Translations under genes and position numbers: made by a program | DNA from: Pseudomonadota bacterium | Lineage (GTDB): Bacteria; Pseudomonadota; Alphaproteobacteria; Rhizobiales; Rhizobiaceae | DNA: 26,434 nucleotides | Reading direction: 5' to 3' | Assembly: GCA_023399465.1 (NCBI GenBank) | Contig: JAEWPB010000165.1 | Coordinates: 1-26,434 of the forward strand | The notes under the pieces: model-generated | Told to the model about the DNA's origin: nothing | Seen by the model: the letters and a program-made list of their open reading frames with translations, nothing else | Databases searched by the model: none | In this document: piece after piece, positions 6,397 through 13,603 of the stretch | How the letters are laid out: each line of letters starts with the position of its first letter | How positions within the stretch are numbered: the first letter of the stretch is position 1

Positions 6397-8730
6397 ATGC
6401 TGAAATTTCGCATGAAATCACTCGCTGCCAAGCTGATGCTTGTCAGTGGAGCGGCCATTGCCCTGGTCCTGCTCGTTTCCAATTTCTTTCTCATCGCCGG
6501 AACCCGTGAACGCGTGCAGACGCTGACGGTGGACCAGGCCAGTTCCGAAGCACGGGCGATTTCGCAGCAGATCTCGACCAAGGTCGGCGAACTCGCCGGT
6601 GCCGCGCGCTCGACGGCCGGCATCATCGGCAATGGCCACCATGCCAAGTCCCTCGATCGCGCCGCGCTGATCACCGTTTTGAAAGCGAATGTGGAACAGA
6701 ACGCCTTTGCATTCGGCAGCTGGTACGTCGAGGCGCCGAAGGCGTTCGACGGACAGAAGGACGAGGTTGCCGGCAAGACCGAACTCGGCGCCAATGCAAA
6801 TGGCATTCTTGCGCCTTACTGGACCAAGCAGAGCAACGGCAGCATCGCGATTTCGACCTTCGGCGAAGACTATTCGGCAGCGTGGTATGCCTCCTCGGCC
6901 AAATCCGGAAAGGGCGCAATCACGCCGCCTTACCGGGCCGAGGAAACCACAGTCCCCACCACCATGACATCGATCACCTACCCGGTCATGTCGGGCAGCA
7001 CGCTGATCGGCGTTTCGGGTGTCGACATTTCGCTCGCCTCGATCAACGCCGATCTCGCCGCCCTGAAGCCCTTCGGCACCGGCCGCGTCACACTGCTCTC
7101 GCAGACTGGACAGTGGATCGTCGCACCGACCGATGACCAGCTGATGAAAGACTACGAGGGCGAAGGCAGCGACATCATCAAGACGGCGCTTACTTCCTCC
7201 ACCCCGGCGATCATCCAAAATTTCATGGACGGCGGCGAGAGCTATGAGCGTGTGGTCTACCCGTTCACCTTGCCGGATCTTCACGCCACCTGGGTAGTGC
7301 TCGTCGACGTGCCGCAGGCCGCTATCAATGGCCCGGTCCGTGAACAGACGATCATGATGATCATCGGCGGCCTCGTCGTACTCGCCGCCGTACTGGCAGC
7401 ACTTTACTTCGCCGTGCGCACCTCGGTACAGACGCCGCTCGCCGGCCTGATGTCTGACGTCGAGAAGCTGAGCCAGGGCAAATACGACGAACCGGTGAGC
7501 GGCCAGAACCGCATCGACGAGATCGGTTCCGTTGCCAAGTCGCTGGAAGGCTTCCGCTTCGCGCTTGCCGATGCCCGCCGGCTGGAGCAAGAGGCAAATT
7601 CGCAGCGTCTGGCTGCCGAAGGCGAACGCAGCCGCTCGGAATCCGAACGCAACGATTCGGCCGCGCTTCAGCGCCATATCGTCCAGGTTGTCGGCACGGG
7701 CCTTTCGGCACTGTCGCAGGGACGGCTGGCCTATCGCATCACCGACAACTTCCCGGGCGATTACGCGCAGCTGAAGGAGGATTTCAACTCGGCGCTGACG
7801 AGCCTCGAGCAGACCATCGGCTCGGTCAACTCGACGGTCCGCAATATCGGCAACGGCACCTCGGAGATCAGCAAGAGCGCTGAGGACCTCTCGCGCCGCA
7901 CCGAACAGCAGGCCGCGAGCCTGGAGGAAACCGCTGCAGCCCTCAACGAGCTGACGGCACAGGTGAATTCGAGCGCCGAGAACGCCCGTGCGGCCGCCAA
8001 CACCGTCAACCTCGCCTGCGAGGATGCGGAGAAGTCCGGCGAGGTCGTGCAGAAGGCCATTTCCTCGATGCAGGGCATCGAGCAGTCCTCCACCCAGATC
8101 GGTCAGATCATCGGCGTCATCGACGACATCGCCTTCCAGACCAACCTGCTTGCGCTCAATGCCGGCGTGGAGGCTGCCCGCGCCGGCGAAGCCGGCAAGG
8201 GTTTCGCCGTCGTCGCACAGGAAGTGCGCGAACTCGCACAGCGCTCGGCCAATGCCGCCAAGGAGATCAAAACCCTGATCAGCACCTCCGCGGGCCAGGT
8301 CAAGGAAGGCGTCGAACTGGTCGACAAGGCCGGCGGCACGCTGCAGAAGATCGCCACCCAGGTGATGGAGATCAACGGCCTCATCCGCCAGATTTCCGCC
8401 TCCGCCAGCGAGCAGGCCGTCGGTCTCAAGGAAATCAATTCCGCGATGAACCAGATGGACCAGGTCACCCAGCAGAATGCCGCAATGGTCGAAGAGACGA
8501 CCGCTGCCAGCATGACGCTCAACGAAGAGACCCAGACCCTCAAGTCGCTCGTCGCCCGCTTCCAGGTGTCGGGTCAGGACCAAGCGGCAGCACTTCGCAA
8601 GGTCGGCCAGCAGATGCGCACACCCGCACCCGCACAGCCGCCGGTCCAGGCGCCAGCGCCCTCGCGCCGGAGTGTGCCGCAGACCTACGGCAATGCTGCG
8701 CTTGCCGCCGACAACTGGGAAGAGTTCTGA
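6397..8730 (+). CDS. Membrane chemoreceptor with dCache-like periplasmic domain and C-terminal NWEEF tether
   Basis: Methyl-accepting chemotaxis protein of 777 residues. Order of parts: TM1 (about 11-34), large periplasmic domain (about 35-315), TM2 (about 318-340), HAMP, a second HAMP-like stretch, and a signalling domain with the conserved hairpin near 571-618. A Pro/Ala-rich linker leads to the final residues NWEEF (773-777), which resemble the CheR/CheB-binding tether of high-abundance receptors. The periplasmic part looks like dCache_1: aromatic pair Trp163-Tyr164, ITPPY, and Asp210 in GVSGVDIS. The position where amino-acid-binding dCache domains carry Arg (two before the Trp) is Ala161, so an amino-acid ligand is less likely. 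ATG 6397 has GAGG five bases upstream. An open frame reaches back to 6343 without a good ribosome site. It sits between ribokinase and nucleoside hydrolase genes; the ligand is unknown. Confidence 0.93.
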   Translation: MLKFRMKSLAAKLMLVSGAAIALVLLVSNFFLIAGTRERVQTLTVDQASSEARAISQQISTKVGELAGAARSTAGIIGNGHHAKSLDRAALITVLKANVEQNAFAFGSWYVEAPKAFDGQKDEVAGKTELGANANGILAPYWTKQSNGSIAISTFGEDYSAAWYASSAKSGKGAITPPYRAEETTVPTTMTSITYPVMSGSTLIGVSGVDISLASINADLAALKPFGTGRVTLLSQTGQWIVAPTDDQLMKDYEGEGSDIIKTALTSSTPAIIQNFMDGGESYERVVYPFTLPDLHATWVVLVDVPQAAINGPVREQTIMMIIGGLVVLAAVLAALYFAVRTSVQTPLAGLMSDVEKLSQGKYDEPVSGQNRIDEIGSVAKSLEGFRFALADARRLEQEANSQRLAAEGERSRSESERNDSAALQRHIVQVVGTGLSALSQGRLAYRITDNFPGDYAQLKEDFNSALTSLEQTIGSVNSTVRNIGNGTSEISKSAEDLSRRTEQQAASLEETAAALNELTAQVNSSAENARAAANTVNLACEDAEKSGEVVQKAISSMQGIEQSSTQIGQIIGVIDDIAFQTNLLALNAGVEAARAGEAGKGFAVVAQEVRELAQRSANAAKEIKTLISTSAGQVKEGVELVDKAGGTLQKIATQVMEINGLIRQISASASEQAVGLKEINSAMNQMDQVTQQNAAMVEETTAASMTLNEETQTLKSLVARFQVSGQDQAAALRKVGQQMRTPAPAQPPVQAPAPSRRSVPQTYGNAALAADNWEEF

Positions 8731-8753
8731 TCCGTCAGAATGTGCTTACCAAC

Positions 8754-8787
8754 AAGAAGGCCGCTGAACATGTTCAGCGGCCTTCTT
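8754..8787. terminator. Bidirectional terminator between chemoreceptor and nucleoside hydrolase genes
   Basis: A perfect 17-bp palindrome (8754-8770 with 8771-8787) sits between two convergent genes, 24 nt past one stop and 23 nt past the other. Each strand shows a short T-containing end (CTTCTT). The RNA from either side would fold the same hairpin, so it can end both transcripts. Confidence 0.8.
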
Positions 8788-8809
8788 CCCTATTGGGTGA
8801 TGGCTTCCG

Positions 8810-9754
8810 TCAGATGCGGGCAAAACGCTCGGTCAGCAGATCGAAGAAGCCGTCGGCATCGCCGTAGCGGATAACCTTCGCATTTCGCTTGCGATCGGTG
8901 ACTTGCCACCAGTCGATCACGGTCATCCCGAGCGTGAGTGGCGACTGGATCTCGACCTCGACATTGCAATCGCGTCCCTGGAACAGTTCGGGCTTGATCA
9001 GGTAAGCGATGACTGACGGATCATGCAGCGGCCCGCCATCGGAACCGTACTTCTCGACATCGAAGCGCTCGAAGAAATCGAGCATCTCGGCCATGGCAAC
9101 GGCCGGCTTCGTGCCGATGGCGCGGATGCGCTCGACGCGGCTCTTGAGCGTCAGCAGTTGATGGGTGACGTCAAGCGGCATCACCACGATCGGGATGCCG
9201 GACCGGAACACCAGATCGGCAGCCTCGGGATCGACGTAGATGTTGAATTCGGCTGCGGGCGTGATGTTGCCGCCTTCGAAGAAGCCGCCACCCATCATCA
9301 CCAGTTCCTTGATGCGCGGAGCGATCTCGGGCGCCTTCTGCAGCGCCATGGCGACGTTCGTCAGCGGACCGAGCGTGCAGAGCGTCACCGTGCCCGGCTC
9401 TTCACGCATCAGGGTGTCGATGATGAAGTCGACCGCATGCCCGTTGGCAAGCGCCATCGTCGGCTCGTCGAGTTCCGGGCCGTCGAGACCGGTCTTGCCA
9501 TGCACGTGCTCGGCGGTCACCAGTTCGCGGGCAATCGGCTTGTCCGCACCGGCATAGACCTTGACGTCGGTCCGGTTGCACAGTTCGCAGACGATACGAA
9601 CATTGCGGGTGGTCAGCGACAGCGGCACATTGCCGGCGACCGCGGTGATCCCCAGCACTTCGATCTCCTCCGGGCTGCCGAAGGCAAGCATGATGGCCGC
9701 GGCATCGTCCTGCCCGGGATCGGTATCGATGATAATCTTTCTTGGTTCAGCCAT
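8810..9754 (-). CDS. iunH: Inosine-uridine preferring nucleoside hydrolase
   Basis: Cleaves ribonucleosides to free base and ribose. The 314-residue product begins with the calcium-binding signature (Asp10, Asp12, Asp16 and Asp17 in DTDPGQDDA) and contains the active-site His244-Asp245 pair in GPLHDPSVIAYL. MMGGGFFEGGN and FNIYVDPEAA are further family blocks. The start at ATG 9754 has an AGAGGAAA site upstream. A consensus-like -35 box (TTGACA on the minus strand, 9861-9866) lies about 110 nt upstream, with no convincing -10. The released ribose would be a substrate for the nearby ribokinase, so the genes flanking the chemoreceptor belong to one salvage route. Base preference cannot be told from sequence alone. 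Confidence 0.94.
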   Translation of the reverse strand: MAEPRKIIIDTDPGQDDAAAIMLAFGSPEEIEVLGITAVAGNVPLSLTTRNVRIVCELCNRTDVKVYAGADKPIARELVTAEHVHGKTGLDGPELDEPTMALANGHAVDFIIDTLMREEPGTVTLCTLGPLTNVAMALQKAPEIAPRIKELVMMGGGFFEGGNITPAAEFNIYVDPEAADLVFRSGIPIVVMPLDVTHQLLTLKSRVERIRAIGTKPAVAMAEMLDFFERFDVEKYGSDGGPLHDPSVIAYLIKPELFQGRDCNVEVEIQSPLTLGMTVIDWWQVTDRKRNAKVIRYGDADGFFDLLTERFARI

Positions 9755-9934
9755 CGCTCACTTTCCTCTCACAGCATCGGCTGCCGGCAGTGCACCTGCC
9801 ACGGCAAACCGGCCGCTCGAAGTGACGCGGCGCGTATGGTTTGATGAGCCGTCCACCCTTTGTCAAGCGGGGCAACCCATGGGCCCTGCATGGCTTTCGC
9901 GGGCGACTTTTCGGGACCGCCGGCAAAAGGGGTT

Positions 9935-9964
9935 CTTGCGCAGCTTCCTCCATGTCCCCATATT
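9935..9964 (+). promoter_or_regulatory. RpoH (sigma-32)-like heat-shock promoter of hsp20
   Basis: CTTGCG (9935-9940) and CCCCATATT (9956-9964) match the heat-shock sigma consensus (CTTGAAA, about 14 nt, CCCCATNT) with suitable spacing. Transcription would start near 9971, leaving a leader of about 58 nt before the hsp20 start codon. The gene's product makes RpoH control expected. Confidence 0.65.
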
Positions 9965-9970
9965 GTGGGC

Positions 9971-10028
9971 GAGCGGAGGCTGATCACAGATCCGCAAGAG
10001 GTCGCTTGTTAGCAAGGACTGCCGGACG
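9971..10028 (+). promoter_or_regulatory. ROSE-like RNA thermometer candidate in the hsp20 leader
   Basis: The ribosome site AAGGA (10014-10018) lies in a hairpin: CTTG (10005-10008) pairs with CAAG (10013-10016) across a 4-nt loop, with a G-G opposition (10004/10017) just outside it. The anti-ribosome-site strand reads TCGCT, which fits the UYGCU motif of ROSE elements in rhizobial small heat-shock genes. An outer stem can form between TCCG (9991-9994) and CGGA (10023-10026). It competes with pairing of TCCGC to GCGGA (9973-9977). The leader is shorter than classical ROSE leaders. Confidence 0.5.
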
Positions 10029-10460
10029 ATGAATCGAATGACACCTTTCGCGAGCCCGCTATTGCTGGGCTTCGATGCCATGGAAAAGACCCTCGAGCGG
10101 ATCGCCAAGACCAGCGACGGGTACCCGCCCTACAACATCGAGCGCTTGCAGTGCGACGAGAGCACGGGGACGCCGGAACGCCTGCGTATCACGCTCGCGG
10201 TCGCCGGTTTTTCCGATGACGACCTCGACGTTTCCACGGAAGAAAACCAGTTGGTCATTCGCGGCCGGCAAACCGACCAGGTTCCCCGCAACTATCTCTA
10301 TCGCGGCATCGCCGCACGCCAGTTCCAGCGGACGTTCGTGCTCGCCGACGGCATGCAGGTGCTGGGTGCGAGCCTCAAGAACGGCCTTCTTTCGATCGAT
10401 CTGATCCGGCCGGAACCGACGCGTATGGTAAAGAAAATTAACATTTCGGTCTCAGGATAG
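10029..10460 (+). CDS. Hsp20 / alpha-crystallin family small heat-shock chaperone
   Basis: ATP-independent holdase that binds unfolding proteins in large oligomers. The product has 143 residues with the alpha-crystallin domain at about 35-130. Readable family features are the start of the domain (PPYNIERL), the block FQRTFVLADGMQVLGASLKNGLLSIDL with the conserved NGLL, and a C-terminal I-x-I anchor (INI) used in oligomer assembly. It resembles the class of rhizobial sHsps related to IbpA. The start at ATG 10029 follows AAGGA by ten bases; a second ATG at 10038 is possible. Upstream are a heat-shock promoter and a leader that may hide the ribosome site at low temperature. A DUF1150 gene follows after 47 nt, forming a two-gene operon. 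Confidence 0.92.
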   Translation: MNRMTPFASPLLLGFDAMEKTLERIAKTSDGYPPYNIERLQCDESTGTPERLRITLAVAGFSDDDLDVSTEENQLVIRGRQTDQVPRNYLYRGIAARQFQRTFVLADGMQVLGASLKNGLLSIDLIRPEPTRMVKKINISVSG

Positions 10461-10507
10461 GACAACGGTCAAAGCGCCGCATATCCCCCAACGTCGGAGG
10501 AACCGAA

Positions 10508-10765
10508 ATGTTATGGAAAGAAGCCAATGCGCGGTTGAGCCAGTCCGAGCTTGCGCATTTGGGCGCAGGTGAAGTCGGCTACATCCGCAAGATCAAGTCT
10601 GACGACGTCGCCCGTTGCTTTCCCGAAGCGCCCGATGTCGATCCCAATCTCGACCTGTGGGCGCTGTTCGGCGCCGATGGCACGCCAATTCTGCTGACCG
10701 ACAACCGCTCCAGCACCTTCTACAAGGCTGCCGAAGACGAACTGAAGACCGTCAGCCTGCACTAA
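10508..10765 (+). CDS. DUF1150 family protein, partner gene of hsp20
   Basis: Small acidic protein of 85 residues, start ATG 10508 with a strong GGAGG site eight bases upstream. It shows the DUF1150 pattern: GEVGYIRKIKSDD in the middle and LWALFGADGTPILLTDNR toward the end. No signal peptide or membrane segment is visible. In alphaproteobacteria such genes commonly sit directly after small heat-shock genes, as here, so co-regulation by heat and a role linked to the chaperone are plausible. The biochemical function is not established. The gene ends about 100 nt before a strong terminator. Confidence 0.88.
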   Translation: MLWKEANARLSQSELAHLGAGEVGYIRKIKSDDVARCFPEAPDVDPNLDLWALFGADGTPILLTDNRSSTFYKAAEDELKTVSLH

Positions 10766-10861
10766 GACGACGGAAACGAACTTCATATGCCGCGTGGCTG
10801 ATCGGCCGTGCGGCATTGTGGTTTTCTGAGATAAATAAGCAAATGCCGAGGTGTTTCAGGC

Positions 10862-10905
10862 ACAACAAAAAAAGGACCGCCACCCAGCGGTCCTTTTTTT
10901 GTTGT
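10862..10905. terminator. Strong bidirectional terminator between DUF1150 and trmB
   Basis: A perfect 19-bp inverted repeat (10862-10880 with 10887-10905, 6-nt loop) contains a GGACCGC core flanked by seven A and seven T. On each strand the GC-rich hairpin is therefore followed by a T run. It separates convergent genes, and its last base is the first base of the trmB stop codon read on the plus strand. Confidence 0.9.
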
Positions 10906-11606
10906 CAGACCCGGCGGAAGGTCAGATAGGCCGAGGACCTGCCCTCACGACGCGCCTTCGCCTCGTAGCGGGTACCGGGCCAGCCGGCGTATGGCGTCAA
11001 CCAGTCGGCGGCGTTTTCCGCCGTCCACTCGAAGCCGCCGTGGTCGCGGCAATGCAGCAGCGTCCAGTTGACGTAGGTGTCGATGTCGGAGGCGAAGCAG
11101 AACAGCCCGCCCGGCTTCAGCACCCGATGGAAGCGGTCGAGATTGACCTTCGAGACGAACCGACGCTTCCAGTGCTTCTTCTTCGGCCACGGGTCGGGAT
11201 AGAGCAGATCGATCTGGTCGAGGCAGGCATCCGGCAGCCAGTCGAGCAATTCGGTGGCGTCGTCGTCGTGAACCCGGACATTCTTCAGCTCAAGCTCCTG
11301 GGCGCGGCCCAGCAGCTTTGCCATCGAATTGACGAAGGGCTCGACACCGATGAAGCCGGTCGACGGATTCTCGACGGCGCGATGCACCAGATGCTCGCCG
11401 CCGCCGAAGCCGATTTCGAGGCGCAGTCGATCGACCGGCACCGGAAACAGGGTCGCAAGGTCCGCAGGAGCGACAACCGACATGTCGACCCGCAGCTCCG
11501 GCAAGACCGTCCGCAAACTGTCCGCCTGGTGCTCGCGAAGCGGTTTTCCCTTGCGGCGGCCGAAGAAAGCTTCCGTCGAGCGCGACCGCCTCACGTCATC
11601 ATTCAT
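10905..11606 (-). CDS. trmB: tRNA (guanine-N7-)-methyltransferase
   Basis: Makes 7-methylguanosine at position 46 of tRNA using S-adenosylmethionine. The 233-residue product has the Rossmann methyltransferase fold: the SAM-binding motif LEIGFGGGEHL, an acidic residue in IGVEPF, and the family signature LYPDPWPKKKHWKRRF, followed by VLKPGGLFCFASD. Its ATG overlaps the metK stop (ATGA, 4 nt), so the two are translationally coupled. Product and cofactor make a natural pair, since MetK supplies the SAM that TrmB uses. The gene ends on a very symmetrical terminator. Confidence 0.95.
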   Translation of the reverse strand: MNDDVRRSRSTEAFFGRRKGKPLREHQADSLRTVLPELRVDMSVVAPADLATLFPVPVDRLRLEIGFGGGEHLVHRAVENPSTGFIGVEPFVNSMAKLLGRAQELELKNVRVHDDDATELLDWLPDACLDQIDLLYPDPWPKKKHWKRRFVSKVNLDRFHRVLKPGGLFCFASDIDTYVNWTLLHCRDHGGFEWTAENAADWLTPYAGWPGTRYEAKARREGRSSAYLTFRRV

Positions 11607-12853
11607 GCGACTGCCCGAACCTTCAATGCGTCCTTGAGCGGCTTGACGAGATCAAGCTTCTCCCAGGAGAACGAGCCGTCGCGGCCGGCCTTGCGGCCGA
11701 AATGGCCATAGGCGGAGGTCTTGGCATAGATCGGCTTGTTGAGATCGAGGTGCCGGCGGATGCCCGACGGCGACAGATCCATCACTTCGCGGATCGCCTT
11801 CTCAACCTGATCTTCCGTCACCCGGCCGGTACCGTGCAGGTCGACATAGATCGACAGCGGCTGGGCGATCCCGATGGCGTAGGAGAGCTGGATCGTGCAG
11901 CGGTCGGCAAGTTCTGCAGCCACGACGTTCTTCGCGAGATAGCGGGCCGCATAGGCGGCCGAACGGTCGACCTTGGTGGTGTCCTTGCCGGAGAATGCGC
12001 CGCCGCCATGCGGAGCCGCGCCGCCATAGGTGTCGACAATGATCTTGCGGCCGGTGAGGCCGGCATCGCCGTCCGGTCCGCCGATGACGAACTTGCCGGT
12101 CGGATTGATGTACCAGTTGCAGTCGTCGGCAATCTTCAGATCGCCCAGCGCTTCGCGAATGTAGGGCTCGACGACCGCACGCACCTTCTTGGAATCCCAG
12201 CTGTCATCGAGATGCTGGGTCGACAGCACGATCGACGTGACTTCCGCCGGCTTGCCGTCGACATACTTGACGGTGACCTGGCTCTTGGCGTCTGGGCCCA
12301 GCAAGGCTGCATCGCCCTCGCCCTTCTTGCGGGCGGCGGCCAGGAGCTGCAGGATCCGATGCGAATAGTAGATCGGCGCCGGCATCAGATCAGGCGTCTC
12401 GCGGCAGGCATAGCCGAACATGATGCCCTGGTCGCCCGCGCCTTCGTCGCCCTGGCGGTCAGCCGCGCTGTCGACGCCCTGCGCGATGTCGGCCGACTGC
12501 GAATGCAGCAGCACGTCGATCTTCGCCGTCTTCCAGTGGAAGCCGTCCTGCTCGTAGCCGATGTCGCGGATCGCCTTGCGCGCCGCGGATTTGAACTTGG
12601 AGGGGTTGATCGCGTCGTTGCCGTCCTTGTCCTTCTTCATCAGGCTCGGCGGCAGGCGGACCTCGCCGGCAATCACGACGCGATTCGTCGTCGCCAGCGT
12701 TTCGCAGGCAATGCGCACCTGCCAGGGGTCTACACCATTCTTGGCCGCCTCGCGGTAGACCAGATCGACAATTTCGTCTGAAATGCGGTCGCAGACCTTG
12801 TCCGGATGACCTTCGGCAACGGACTCACTCGTGAACAGGTAGTTCAGGCGCAT
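11603..12853 (-). CDS. metK: S-adenosylmethionine synthetase
   Basis: Condenses methionine and ATP into S-adenosylmethionine. The product has 416 residues, in line with rhizobial MetK, which is slightly longer than the E. coli enzyme because of insertions. Key blocks are GHPDKVCDRISD near the N-terminus (ATP/Mg site), GDQGIMFGYA (adenine loop) and GGGAFSGKDTTKVDRSAAY (glycine-rich loop with phosphate-binding Lys). The start at ATG 12853 has GAGGGGAA upstream. The 125 nt from the upstream terminator to the start include an AT-rich imperfect palindrome that may be an operator. No known SAM riboswitch fold was recognised there. trmB overlaps its stop codon. Confidence 0.97.
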   Translation of the reverse strand: MRLNYLFTSESVAEGHPDKVCDRISDEIVDLVYREAAKNGVDPWQVRIACETLATTNRVVIAGEVRLPPSLMKKDKDGNDAINPSKFKSAARKAIRDIGYEQDGFHWKTAKIDVLLHSQSADIAQGVDSAADRQGDEGAGDQGIMFGYACRETPDLMPAPIYYSHRILQLLAAARKKGEGDAALLGPDAKSQVTVKYVDGKPAEVTSIVLSTQHLDDSWDSKKVRAVVEPYIREALGDLKIADDCNWYINPTGKFVIGGPDGDAGLTGRKIIVDTYGGAAPHGGGAFSGKDTTKVDRSAAYAARYLAKNVVAAELADRCTIQLSYAIGIAQPLSIYVDLHGTGRVTEDQVEKAIREVMDLSPSGIRRHLDLNKPIYAKTSAYGHFGRKAGRDGSFSWEKLDLVKPLKDALKVRAVA

Positions 12854-12927
12854 ACGGGATTCCCCTCAAAGAATGAAAGCCTTGCCGTAGTTAGCCATTT
12901 CCCGGCCCAAAAACAAGCGCACAAGGA

Positions 12928-12947
12928 CATAAATATATCTTTATATG
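12928..12947. promoter_or_regulatory. AT-rich imperfect palindrome in the metK upstream region, candidate operator
   Basis: A 20-bp element starting CATA and ending TATG matches its own reverse complement at 14 of 20 positions, and contains ATCTTTATATG. It lies 75-95 nt upstream of the metK start. I recall that SahR-type (ArsR family) regulators of methionine genes in alphaproteobacteria use AT-rich ATAAAGATATC-like palindromes. Assignment to SahR is tentative. Confidence 0.4.
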
Positions 12948-12976
12948 AGCTCGGAACCGGAAAATTCTACCCCCTG

Positions 12977-13007
12977 AAACAAAAAAGGCGGCCACATGTG
13001 ACCGCCT
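12977..13007 (-). terminator. Rho-independent terminator of the XRE regulator gene
   Basis: AGGCGG (12986-12991) pairs with CCGCCT (13002-13007), with an inner CAC/GTG helix. The minus-strand transcript continues into a T run (complement of 12977-12986). It lies 25 nt past the stop at 13032, so the regulator gene and metK are separate transcription units. Confidence 0.82.
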
Positions 13008-13031
13008 ATAGTTCCATCGGTTAGGGAAGGC

Positions 13032-13451
13032 TCATTCGCTATCGGCTTCGGCAGCCAGAGCCTTGACCAGATCGACGATGCGACGACGCACCTTGGGGTC
13101 GCCGATCTTCACGAAGGCGCGGTTGAGCTGCAGTCCTTCCGAGGACGAGAGGAAGTCCACGACATAGTTGGAGCTCGATGCTTCGGCCATGCCGGACGGC
13201 CCGGCGGCCTGCTCACCGGGTGCATCTTCGAAGAAGAACGACACCGGGACATTCAGAATGCTGGAAATGTTCTGCAGGCGGCTGGCGCCAACGCGGTTGG
13301 TGCCTTTCTCGTATTTCTGGATCTGCTGGAAGGTGATGCCGAGGCTCTCACCCAGCTTTTCCTGGCTCATGCCAAGCATGGTCCGGCGAAGGCGAATCCG
13401 ACTGCCAACATGAATATCGATCGGATTAGGCTTCTTTTTATTTTCAATCAT
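13032..13451 (-). CDS. phrR: XRE-family transcriptional regulator of the PhrR/PraR type
   Basis: DNA-binding regulator of 139 residues. An HTH_XRE domain spans about residues 12-70 (VGSRIRLRRTMLGMSQEKLG, then GITFQQIQKYEKGTNRVGASRL). The rest is a small conserved tail (VRRRIVDLVKAL). The very conserved N-terminus MIENKKKPNPIDIHVG and the position next to lnt and metK match what I recall for PhrR of Sinorhizobium meliloti (a low-pH-induced gene beside actA) and PraR of Rhizobium and Azorhizobium, regulators tied to surface attachment and host interaction genes. The start at ATG 13451 has AGGA eight bases upstream. An inverted repeat at 13575-13587 lies in its promoter region. The family is certain; the exact role in this organism is inferred. 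Confidence 0.88.
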   Translation of the reverse strand: MIENKKKPNPIDIHVGSRIRLRRTMLGMSQEKLGESLGITFQQIQKYEKGTNRVGASRLQNISSILNVPVSFFFEDAPGEQAAGPSGMAEASSSNYVVDFLSSSEGLQLNRAFVKIGDPKVRRRIVDLVKALAAEADSE

Positions 13452-13574
13452 GGTGCAGTCCTAGTGCGCTTTGTTCTCTGCCCCCACAACCCGACTTTGC
13501 TTGTAATGCACGTATAACGCCACGTTGCAATTGCCGCCCGCCCGGTCATGAGCATACGATACGGTGATCGATGT

Positions 13575-13587
13575 ATGCACTATGCAT
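13575..13587. promoter_or_regulatory. Short inverted repeat upstream of the XRE regulator gene
   Basis: ATGCA and TGCAT, separated by three bases, form a perfect inverted repeat about 125 nt upstream of the regulator start and just past the lnt stop. The size and symmetry fit an XRE-type dimer site, so autoregulation is possible. A self-complementary GCAATTGC lies some 40 nt nearer the gene. Confidence 0.3.
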
Positions 13588-13603
13588 TTTTAGGGGTTTT
13601 TGG

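Noticed and set aside
6418..8583. A 721-codon open frame on the minus strand opposite the dCache chemoreceptor gene
   Set aside because: It mirrors the codon pattern of a clear chemoreceptor in high-G+C DNA; its translation is Arg/Gly/Asp-rich with no recognisable family. The same reasoning removes long frames opposite the globin receptors (572-1948, 2306-3805) and opposite rmuC/rbsK (4584-6173).
8600..8700. Proline/alanine-rich repeats near the end of the dCache chemoreceptor as a DNA repeat
   Set aside because: It is in frame and fits the flexible linker that precedes a C-terminal tether; no exact DNA repeat unit is present.
9861..9866. TTGACA -35 box for the nucleoside hydrolase gene
   Set aside because: The -35 hexamer is perfect, but no acceptable -10 lies 16-19 bases downstream, so it is only noted in the gene entry and not listed as a promoter.
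9841..10032. A 63-codon open frame between the nucleoside hydrolase and hsp20 genes
   Set aside because: It overlaps the heat-shock promoter and leader, lacks a ribosome site and has a composition typical of random high-G+C frames.
12854..12976. Possible SAM riboswitch in the metK leader
   Set aside because: I see no pseudoknot or helices fitting SAM-II, SAM/SAH or other SAM classes I know; the palindrome is better read as a protein operator.
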